A stretch of DNA of 6,359 nucleotides from the NCBI GenBank assembly GCA_012513625.1, contig JAAZBW010000278.1, forward strand, positions 1-6,359, in the 5' to 3' direction. How positions within the stretch are numbered: position 1 is the first letter of the stretch; each line of letters starts with the position of its first letter. The stretch comes from Actinomycetales bacterium (GTDB taxonomy: Bacteria; Actinomycetota; Actinomycetes; Actinomycetales; Actinomycetaceae). Position numbers and translations under genes: made by a program. The notes beneath the pieces are model-generated. The model had not been told where the DNA came from. It was given only the letters and a program-made list of their open reading frames with translations, and did no database searches. This document shows positions 1 through 5,169 of this stretch, piece by piece.

Positions 1-1
1 C

Positions 2-1213
2 GTGAAGGAGCGCCTGCACACCGCGAGCTCGCTGACCACCCCCCTCGCCGCGGATGCCCTCACCGAGGTGGCAATCGCCGTTCCCGCGCACGCCCACGGC
101 GCCCAACGCTTCCTCACGCTCGAGGCGTTCCGCCGCGCCGGCTTTCCGGTGACCGCGATGGTGAACGAGCCGTCCGCCGCAGCGTTCGAGTACACGCACC
201 GGCAGGGCGGCACCATCAACTCTCGCCGCACGCGGGTGCTCGTGTACGACCTGGGTGGTGGCACATTCGACTCCTCGCTCGTGCGCGTGGATGGCGGCGC
301 GCACGAGATCCTCGGCACGCACGGCGTGAACCGCCTCGGCGGCGACGACTTCGACGCCGCGCTTGCCGCCTGCGCCCTCGAGGCCGCCGGAACTGCGCTC
401 GAGCGGGTGGACGTGGACGAGTATGCCCGCCTCCTCCTCGAGGCCCGCGACGCCAAGGAGGGGCTCGCACCCCAGACGCGCCGGATGCTGCTGACGGTCG
501 AGGGCACGGACGTGGTGGTGCCGGTGGACGAGTTCTACTCGGCAGTGGAGCCCCTCCTGGAGCGGTCGCTGGAGGCCATGGCACCCCTCGTGGGCGGCCT
601 CGACGACTCGGCGCTCGCGGACTCGGACATCGCCGGCATCTACCTCGTGGGAGGCGCCTCCTCCCTTCCGATCGTGGCTCGCACCCTGCGTCAGCGCTTC
701 GGCCGCCGCGTCCACCGTTCACCACTCCCGGCAGGCTCGACCGCCGTGGGCCTCGCCATCGCGATCGACCCCTCGGTCGGCTACTCCCTCTCCGACCGCC
801 TCTCACGGGGCGTGGGCCTCTTCCGGGAGCGCGACGCCGGAGCGTCCGTCTCGTTCGATCCCATCCTCTCCGCGGCGGAGCGGGTGCCGTCCGAGGGAAT
901 CAACCGGATCACCCGGCGGTACCGGGCGGCGCACAACCTCGCGTGGTACCGGTTTGCCGAGTTCTCTCGGCTGGACGCGGATGGCCAGCCGCGCGGGGAT
1001 CTCTCCCCGCTCGGGGACATCCTCTTTCCTGTGGACCGCGCGCTGCGTGACGGCCGAGATCTCACCGAGGTGGGTGTGGAGCGCCGCGAGGGTGGACCCG
1101 AGATCGAGGAGGTGTACGAGGTGGACTCGAGAGGAATGGTGCGCGTGACCGTGAGGGACCTCTCGGATGGCTATGAGCTCTCGGCCGGATTCGGCGGCGA
1201 CTCCCTGTCATAA
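2..1213 (+). CDS. Hsp70-family (DnaK-like) protein, 5'-truncated, lidless
   Basis: An ATP-binding chaperone-like protein whose N-terminal ~100-130 residues lie off the left edge. The GTG at 2 is probably an internal Val codon, not the start. Numbering from it, the visible nucleotide-binding domain has VPAH (27-30, DnaK VPAY), NEPSAAA (55-61), the phosphate loop DLGGGTFD (83-90), RLGGDDFD (111-118) and the adenosine motif YLVGGAS (214-220). D83, T88, D90 and E56 match the Hsc70 residues D199, T204, D206 and E175, so ATP hydrolysis is plausible, but the catalytic Lys lies off-window. Lobe II between GGDDFD and LVGG is about 45 residues shorter than in DnaK. After ~260 there is only a compact beta-rich tail (IEEVYEVDSRGMVRVTV, 368-384), like the end of the DnaK beta substrate domain, and no helical lid. 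This is not housekeeping DnaK, and the client is unknown. It converges on the hydrolase gene. The family call is firm; the function is not. Confidence 0.9.
   Translation: MKERLHTASSLTTPLAADALTEVAIAVPAHAHGAQRFLTLEAFRRAGFPVTAMVNEPSAAAFEYTHRQGGTINSRRTRVLVYDLGGGTFDSSLVRVDGGAHEILGTHGVNRLGGDDFDAALAACALEAAGTALERVDVDEYARLLLEARDAKEGLAPQTRRMLLTVEGTDVVVPVDEFYSAVEPLLERSLEAMAPLVGGLDDSALADSDIAGIYLVGGASSLPIVARTLRQRFGRRVHRSPLPAGSTAVGLAIAIDPSVGYSLSDRLSRGVGLFRERDAGASVSFDPILSAAERVPSEGINRITRRYRAAHNLAWYRFAEFSRLDADGQPRGDLSPLGDILFPVDRALRDGRDLTEVGVERREGGPEIEEVYEVDSRGMVRVTVRDLSDGYELSAGFGGDSLS
993..1017. repeat. Overlapping alternative hairpins in the Hsp70 gene
   Basis: GCGGGGA (993-999) pairs with TCCCCGC (1004-1010) across a 4-nt loop. 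TCCCC (1004-1008) can instead pair with GGGGA (1013-1017) across another 4-nt loop. The two stems exclude each other. They lie in the weakly conserved tail of the Hsp70 gene. With no context for regulation, a chance GC-rich arrangement is quite possible. Confidence 0.3.
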
Positions 1214-2178
1214 GCGAAGCCCTGTTCCACGAGCAGGTGCATGATCGCGTCCACCGTGTGCTCCCGGGGCTGACGGCCGTCCGGCATGGGCGGCGCCTCG
1301 GCAAAGTAGTTGAAGTCCCCCGAATGCGCGAGCGGCCCGATCTCGATCTCGCTCACCCGCCCGTCTCGCCGCGCCCGGTGCCACGCGGAGTCGGCAACGA
1401 AGGGCCAGCGTCCCGGGCTTGCTATCGTGCCCCAGCGGTGCACCCGATCGAGGGAGCCGTAGAGGTGCCACAGGTGGAGCACGCGTTCCAATCCCGGATC
1501 GGCGCCAAACATGCCGGCCATCGAGATCACGTAGACCGGGATGCCAAGCGAGGCGAGGTACCACGCGGAGCCCACCGCGATCTGGGCACCGCCACTCCAG
1601 CCGAGGATTGTGACCGGGCGGGGGTTCCTGGGATCGTAGCCGGAGCGCAGGAGCGCCTCCCAGATCTGCTCCGCCACCCCAAGGTTGTAGACGGGCCCGT
1701 ACCGCCGATCGATGGAGACGAAGCACTGGAAGGCATTGCGGACGTTGATGAGGAATGAGATCTTCCCGTGCTTGCGGGCCTGTTTGAAGGCGGCAAGGCG
1801 CTTCCAGAGCCACGCGAAAGGCCGGCCGGCCGTGAGGCCCCGGTTACGCGGCGAATAGGGATAGACGTCGGAAATGATCGTGGTCCCTCCCACCCGCTCC
1901 TTGAGGCGCGCCACGAGCGGCGCCTCCTTGAGAGGCAGGAGGTCCGGATCGCTGATGCCGATCCCGGAGAAGAACACGAGGAAGTGGCCAGAGTCCTCCG
2001 GCGGCGGTGGTTCCGCGGTCTCCTCCCCCTCGTAGAAGACGCGGATGTTGCGCTCGTGCAGGGTGCGCATGTCCTCGCGGCCCTCCCGCGCCCACCACCC
2101 GAGCGATTCCATGGGGGCAAGGAGGCCGGCGATCACCAGCAGGAGGACGAGGACGCCAAGGACCTGGATCACGATCAT
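1171..2178 (-). CDS. Membrane-anchored alpha/beta-hydrolase-like protein
   Basis: A 335-residue protein of unknown substrate. Residues 2-20 form one hydrophobic N-terminal segment (signal anchor), so the body is probably extracytoplasmic or membrane-apposed. A core strand with a small-residue turn (FLVFFSGIGIS, 66-76) recalls the oxyanion region of alpha/beta hydrolases. GWSGG (193-197) is a good nucleophile elbow with Ser195. Candidate acid/base residues are Asp227 or Asp264 and His285 (LAHSGD) or His307 (REHTVD), but the triad is not proven. The segments YGPVYNLGVAEQIW (160-173) and LWHLYGSLD (236-244) look like family signatures. I recall similar uncharacterised proteins from cyanobacteria and Chloroflexi but cannot verify this. 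The ATG overlaps the upstream membrane gene's stop as ATGA, so it is last in a coupled series. Its TAG lies inside the convergent Hsp70 gene (43-bp overlap). The coding call is strong; the enzymatic role is inferred. Confidence 0.85.
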   Translation of the reverse strand: MIVIQVLGVLVLLLVIAGLLAPMESLGWWAREGREDMRTLHERNIRVFYEGEETAEPPPPEDSGHFLVFFSGIGISDPDLLPLKEAPLVARLKERVGGTTIISDVYPYSPRNRGLTAGRPFAWLWKRLAAFKQARKHGKISFLINVRNAFQCFVSIDRRYGPVYNLGVAEQIWEALLRSGYDPRNPRPVTILGWSGGAQIAVGSAWYLASLGIPVYVISMAGMFGADPGLERVLHLWHLYGSLDRVHRWGTIASPGRWPFVADSAWHRARRDGRVSEIEIGPLAHSGDFNYFAEAPPMPDGRQPREHTVDAIMHLLVEQGFAYDRESPPNPAESS

Positions 2179-2855
2179 CCGCCGGCCGCCCCCCGCGCGG
2201 CGCCGCCGGTCTGCCCCTGGCCGTTGCCGGCTGGCAGTGGGAACTGATCGAGGATCTCCTGGGTGGAGAGCATGAGGGGTTCCCCCGTCACGAGCCGCCA
2301 GAGCCGGTCACGAATCCAGGCGAGCGGGCGCCCAAGGATCCTGCTGACGAGCAGGGCGGCCAACACCCCGAGGGAGGTAATGAGGAGCGCCCTCCACCTC
2401 TCTGTGCCGAACTCGTGGACCACGATCGCCCAGAGCACCAGCAGGCCCCACCCCTGGATGAGGCGCTCAACCGCGGGGCCCGTGTAGGGCAGGAGCACGA
2501 GGAACCCGAACACGTAGGGTGCAGCGGATACCATCACGGCCCGGACCACGTCCTCGAGCGCTGGAGTCTGGGGTAGCACGATCACGCCGGCCAGCCAGAC
2601 AAGGCCCCCGAGCGTCAGGTAGGAGAGCAGCCGGCCGAGGAGCGAGATGGTGAGGGTATGGGCGAGCCGCAGTCGCCGGACCTGGTTGATGGCGAGGACG
2701 ATCGCCTCACCCGCCACCGTGGAGACGGTGGCGAGCGCCGCGATGCCGATCTGGATCGACCACGGGCCGTGTGCCTCCATGCCCGCGAGCGCGTTGGGAT
2801 CGAGGCGCAGGGCACGGCCGATCACCACGAGGAGGTCGGCCAGGTACTGGAGCAC
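2175..2855 (-). CDS. Multi-pass membrane protein, Yip1-like
   Basis: A 226-residue integral membrane protein with about five hydrophobic segments (roughly 33-58, 68-95, 104-123, 134-149 and 156-173). A Gly/Ala-rich hydrophilic tail (209-226) follows. The segment VMVSAAPYVFGFLVLLPYTG (107-126), followed by GWGLLVLWAIV, resembles the ...SAAP...P..G... core of Yip1-domain proteins. That resemblance is by eye and moderate. Its function is unknown; bacterial Yip1-like proteins are generally uncharacterised. The GTG start directly abuts the TGA of the PAP2 gene (TGAGTG) and has no clear Shine-Dalgarno, which suggests translational re-initiation. A later ATG (codon 26, first base at 2780) also lacks a good ribosome site and would remove the N-terminal amphipathic stretch. 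The 3' end overlaps the hydrolase start by 4 bp. Position between a PAP2 phosphatase and a membrane-anchored hydrolase suggests a shared membrane-lipid or transport task. Confidence 0.8.
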   Translation of the reverse strand: MLQYLADLLVVIGRALRLDPNALAGMEAHGPWSIQIGIAALATVSTVAGEAIVLAINQVRRLRLAHTLTISLLGRLLSYLTLGGLVWLAGVIVLPQTPALEDVVRAVMVSAAPYVFGFLVLLPYTGPAVERLIQGWGLLVLWAIVVHEFGTERWRALLITSLGVLAALLVSRILGRPLAWIRDRLWRLVTGEPLMLSTQEILDQFPLPAGNGQGQTGGAARGAAGG

Positions 2856-3740
2856 TCAGTCGACCGATCGGGTCTGCTGACTGAGGAGGCCGCTCGCCGC
2901 GCCGAACACGCCCATCGTGGCGCCGAGCACGAGCCCGAGGCCAGCGAGCACGTACCAGCCGAGCAGGTCCTCGAACGGCCGGGTGGGCTCCCGCAGGAGT
3001 CCGTACCAGATGCCCACGGCGCTTCCGAGCCCCACGAGCGCGGGGATCCACGGCAGCCCGAGCCACACACCCGAGGGCGCCCCCTCCGTGCCGCGCTGCC
3101 AGGTGTTCCAGTCAGGCTCCCGCCAGAGGATCACCACGCCGGCGATGAGACCCCAGCCGGCCGCCACGAGCACGGCGCCGATCACATCCGCCGGGCGGTG
3201 CCAGCCGAGCACGTACGTGGACGCGGCGGCCGTGGAGGCGAACAGGCCGCCGAGGGTGGCCGCCGCGGGCCGCCACCGCGGGGAGGAGACGAGCACCACC
3301 GCGATCATGGCGGCCGCCGCCACGGTGGTGTGACCGGAGGGGAACGAGTTCATGGTGGCCTCGGATATTCCGAGGTTGGGGCGCGGCAGGAGAGCCTTCA
3401 GGATCTGGGTGCTGGACGCCGCGGCGAGGGCCGCCACCACGGCGATCACGGGAGCCGTGATCGAGCGCCGCACGATGGCTGCCACGAGGAGTGCGAGAGC
3501 CGCGAGCACGGCAGAGAGTTCGGGGAGGTAGCGCAGGAACCCGATGGCGCCGTTGCGTGCCACCTCTACGGACAGGAACCGTTGCGCTGCCACCATCAGG
3601 GAGTCATCGAGTTGTTGCCCGGTGGCCGTCCGCACGAAGCCGATGTACGCCACCACGAAGAGTGCTCCCACGAGCATCAGGGCCATGAGCCAGAGGGCGG
3701 GATTGGGCCGGCGAGACGTCACGATCCTAGGGTGCCACAC
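2856..3740 (-). CDS. PAP2-family membrane phosphatase
   Basis: A type-2 phosphatidic acid phosphatase family protein, expected to dephosphorylate a lipid phosphate (phosphatidate, prenyl diphosphate or similar) at the membrane. The 294 residues carry the three family motifs in variant form. Motif 1 is KALLPRP (115-121): the family Lys and the RP are present, but the second RP of K-x6-RP is replaced by Asn-Leu. Motif 2 is PSGH (134-137), with the acid His137. Motif 3 is S174-T175-x5-H181-x3-D185: nucleophile His and Asp are kept, and Arg is replaced by Thr. About six membrane helices span 15-204. An extra C-terminal extension (207-290) with two more hydrophobic segments (about 226-246 and 259-283) makes it longer than a typical ~200-240-residue PAP2. 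The GTG start at 3740 lies at the edge of a stable hairpin and has no good ribosome site. GTG codon 7 (first base 3722) or ATG codon 19 are alternatives. The downstream gene starts immediately after its stop. Confidence 0.88.
   Translation of the reverse strand: MWHPRIVTSRRPNPALWLMALMLVGALFVVAYIGFVRTATGQQLDDSLMVAAQRFLSVEVARNGAIGFLRYLPELSAVLAALALLVAAIVRRSITAPVIAVVAALAAASSTQILKALLPRPNLGISEATMNSFPSGHTTVAAAAMIAVVLVSSPRWRPAAATLGGLFASTAAASTYVLGWHRPADVIGAVLVAAGWGLIAGVVILWREPDWNTWQRGTEGAPSGVWLGLPWIPALVGLGSAVGIWYGLLREPTRPFEDLLGWYVLAGLGLVLGATMGVFGAASGLLSQQTRSVD
3443..3463. repeat. Perfect 9-bp inverted repeat inside the PAP2 gene
   Basis: CGATCACGG (3443-3451), spacer GAG (3452-3454), then CCGTGATCG (3455-3463) form a perfect 9-bp stem with a 3-nt loop. 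It lies in the part of the PAP2 gene that encodes the loop and start of a transmembrane helix (SITAPVIAV). It has no T-tract, so it is not a canonical terminator. It may be a chance product of GC-rich coding sequence, an RNA processing or pausing structure, or a palindromic protein-binding site. Confidence 0.4.
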
Positions 3741-3756
3741 CGCGGGAGACCCGCGG
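3740..3756 (-). repeat. GC-rich hairpin between regulator and membrane blocks
   Basis: On the minus strand, CCGCGGG-TCT-CCCGCGG is a perfect 7-bp, all-G/C stem with a 3-nt loop. It begins 4 nt after the carbamoyltransferase-like gene's TAG and ends on the first base of the annotated PAP2 start codon. No U-tract follows, so a classical intrinsic terminator is not supported. It could be a U-less terminator, an attenuator or mRNA-processing element, or a structure that hides the PAP2 ribosome site. If it forms, translation from the GTG at 3740 is unlikely unless ribosomes arriving from upstream melt it. Confidence 0.5.
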
Positions 3757-3759
3757 CAC

Positions 3760-4467
3760 CTACTCCGTGTGCAGTAGGAACTCGAAGGCGGCGGCGATCA
3801 CGCAGGCGCGGGTTCGGACATCAAGCTTCGCTCGCGCGTCAATGTCCGCGGGCTGTGCCAGCTCTCCCACCTGCTCGAAGCTGCCCGCCTGTCCCCTCTC
3901 CCGGACCTGCTCGAGGATTGCGTGCGGGACGCTGCGCCGCCCACCCACCTGGGTGACACGGACCGCCAGCTCGCCTGTGAGCTGGACCCAGGAGGTGAGG
4001 GCGGGGCCGGGTTCCCCCTGCCAGACTGCGTGCGCGCCACGGAGGGCACCGTGGCGAAGCCGGGTGTGGACGTGGCCGATCACCTCGAACGGTGCCCCGG
4101 ACGGGCCGCCCAGGTTGAACACGCGGACGCGGTCCTGCTCGTACCACGCCTCGCGCGTCCCGTCCGGGTCCGCCAGGACCACGGCGTCGAACAGGCTCCC
4201 GAGGGTGGATGCGTCCTGCTGCGGGTCTGAAGTGAGCGCCGGATCGAGCTGGATCAACTGGACGGAGGCCGCATGTGCCGCGATCCGGAGCGCAAGGGCC
4301 AGCTCAGGATCGCTTCCGATGCCCATCACGCCAACACGGCGGGCGGCCAGCTGCCGGGGGCGGAGATCGATCTGGTCCCAGCCGGAGGTGAGGAGCAGGA
4401 GGAACTCGAGGTCCCTGCGGTCGAGGGAGAGGAGCGAGCGTAGGTGGACCGCCCGGCGCGTGGTCAA
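3760..4467 (-). CDS. Degenerate ornithine/aspartate carbamoyltransferase-like protein
   Basis: A 235-residue protein whose layout matches transcarbamoylases (usually ~305-330 residues) but whose active-site motifs are gone. HLRSLLSLDRRDLEFLLLLT (8-27) matches the OTC N-terminal helix pattern (HFLSLLDLT..EL..LL.L). GSDPELALALRIAAHAAS (51-68) falls where the STRT carbamoyl-phosphate loop and following helix sit, reading S-D-P-E in place of S-T-R-T. FDAVVL (93-98) matches the DAI/VV strand. VFNLGGPSGAPFEVIGHVHT (116-135) matches VxNGLxDxxHPxQALADLLT, with HPTQ replaced by APFE. LRGAHAVWQGEPGPALTSW (142-160) matches LKGxxVAYVGDGNNVxxSL, with the Asn pair lost. The C-terminal domain is shortened, with no HCLP or HPGP motif. 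It ends in a family-like helix (RTRACVIAAAFEFLL). A catalytic role is unlikely; sensor or partner-binding is inference. The TTG start overlaps the merR stop (TTGA). An AGGAAG abuts the TTG, too close for normal use, so coupling is likely. Confidence 0.75.
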   Translation of the reverse strand: MTTRRAVHLRSLLSLDRRDLEFLLLLTSGWDQIDLRPRQLAARRVGVMGIGSDPELALALRIAAHAASVQLIQLDPALTSDPQQDASTLGSLFDAVVLADPDGTREAWYEQDRVRVFNLGGPSGAPFEVIGHVHTRLRHGALRGAHAVWQGEPGPALTSWVQLTGELAVRVTQVGGRRSVPHAILEQVRERGQAGSFEQVGELAQPADIDARAKLDVRTRACVIAAAFEFLLHTE

Positions 4468-5021
4468 CTTCCTGTGGCTCGCCGTGCGGCGCGGCGCTCC
4501 GCGAGCTCGTCGCGAGTTTCCTCACCCACACGTTCTGTGGGCAGCTCGGCAAGGGTGCCCTCCACCTCGCGCCACACGCGTCCCACGGCGATCCCGAAGA
4601 CTCCCTGGCCGCCGTTGACCAGGTCGATCACCTCTTCTGCGGAGGTGCACTCGTAGACCGAGGCGCCATCGCTCATGAGGGTGATCTGTGCGAGATCGTC
4701 CACACCGCGCTGCTTGAGGGTGGTGATGGCGGTGCGGATCTGTTGGAGGGAGACCCCCGAATCGAGGAGCCTCTTGACCACCTTGAGGACCAGGATGTCC
4801 CGGAATGAGTAGAGGCGCTGGGTGCCGGAACCGGTGGCCCCGCGTACGGACGGCTCTACCAGGCCAGTGCGGGCCCAGTAGTCGAGCTGCCGGTAGGTGA
4901 TCCCTGCGGCCGCGCAGGCCGTGGGCCCCCGGTAGCCCGTCTCATCGTCAATTTCCGCGAGCGTGTCACCGAAGAGCATGCCCTGGCCTCGACCATGCAT
5001 TGCCGCAGCGTCCGTGCTCAT
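4464..5021 (-). CDS. MerR-family regulator, Rv1830 (ResR/McdR) type
   Basis: A 185-residue DNA-binding regulator very close to M. tuberculosis Rv1830, which has been tied to cell-division control and antibiotic resilience. From the chosen start, the conserved pre-HTH motif QGMLFGDT is at 13-20 and the winged helix runs from GYRGPTACAAAGITYRQLDY (29-48) through WARTGLVEPSVR (49-60) to RLYSFRDILVLKVVKRLLD (69-87). The effector/dimer region has RGVDDLAQITLMSDG (105-119), VYECTSAEEVIDL (122-134) and GGQGVFGIAV (137-146), family signatures rather than generic MerR. The charged tail is short. The frame stays open to a GTG at 5081, but homologues begin just before QGMLFGD. The ATG at 5021 has GCGGGGAAAG upstream, so I prefer it. 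It follows a 148-bp gap with an operator-like palindrome, so it probably has its own promoter. Its stop overlaps the carbamoyltransferase-like start by 4 bp. Confidence 0.93.
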   Translation of the reverse strand: MSTDAAAMHGRGQGMLFGDTLAEIDDETGYRGPTACAAAGITYRQLDYWARTGLVEPSVRGATGSGTQRLYSFRDILVLKVVKRLLDSGVSLQQIRTAITTLKQRGVDDLAQITLMSDGASVYECTSAEEVIDLVNGGQGVFGIAVGRVWREVEGTLAELPTERVGEETRDELAERRAARRATGS

Positions 5022-5029
5022 CTTTCCCC
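5022..5029 (-). promoter_or_regulatory. Likely ribosome binding site deciding the merR start
   Basis: The minus strand reads GGGGAAAG directly before the ATG at 5021. The purine run is a plausible, slightly close Shine-Dalgarno. It supports the 185-residue start over the GTG 60 bases upstream. Confidence 0.45.
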
Positions 5030-5131
5030 GCTCAGTCCTCGTGTGCCGGAAGCCAAGCCTACCGACTTGCGCATTGACCACGCTAGGGCAACGCGACAGT
5101 AGCCGGGATGTGACACGCCGACACTCCGACC

Positions 5132-5155
5132 GTCGAGGTCAACCTCAACCTCGAC
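5132..5155. promoter_or_regulatory. Palindromic operator candidate upstream of Rv1830-like merR
   Basis: Perfect 8-bp arms GTCGAGGT (5132-5139) and ACCTCGAC (5148-5155) flank an 8-bp spacer. The spacer carries another ACCTC (5142-5146), making one inverted and two tandem copies of the same pentamer: AACCTC at 5141-5146 and again at 5147-5152. On the minus strand this reads as GAGGTT repeats followed by TTGACC, a possible -35. GGTTGAGG/CCTCAACC half-sites resemble those of MerR-family operators (SoxR boxes use CCTCAA arms). The site lies 15 bp past the ftsR stop and 111 bp before the merR start. The natural candidates to bind it are the two MerR proteins encoded on either side. I could not place a convincing -10. 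A hairpin at the end of the ftsR transcript is the alternative reading. Confidence 0.55.
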
Positions 5156-5169
5156 TCGAGACTCATGGT

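Noticed and set aside
216..806. 196-codon minus-strand frame opposite the Hsp70 gene
   Set aside because: The product is Arg/Pro/Gly-rich low-complexity sequence, typical of the antisense shadow of a GC-rich gene. The Hsp70 frame is clearly the real one.
2658..3956. 432-codon open frame on the plus strand
   Set aside because: It is antisense to the PAP2 gene and its neighbours, has a His/Gly/Arg/Glu-rich composition with no recognisable motif, and is explained by third-position GC bias of the genes opposite.
3760..4467. Active ornithine or aspartate carbamoyltransferase (argF/pyrB)
   Set aside because: The STRT, HPTQ and HCLP/HPGP motifs are all absent and the protein is about 70 residues too short.
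3767..4618. 283-codon plus-strand frame opposite the carbamoyltransferase-like gene
   Set aside because: It is Ser/Arg-rich without conserved motifs, and the minus frame matches a known fold pattern and overlaps its neighbour properly.
5022..5081. Longer merR start at the GTG at 5081
   Set aside because: The extra 20 residues are not seen in the Rv1830 family, and the ATG at 5021 has a purine-rich ribosome site.
5082..5169. Standard sigma-70-type promoter for merR
   Set aside because: TTGACC is present in the palindrome but no credible -10 lies 16-19 bp downstream, so only the operator candidate is reported.
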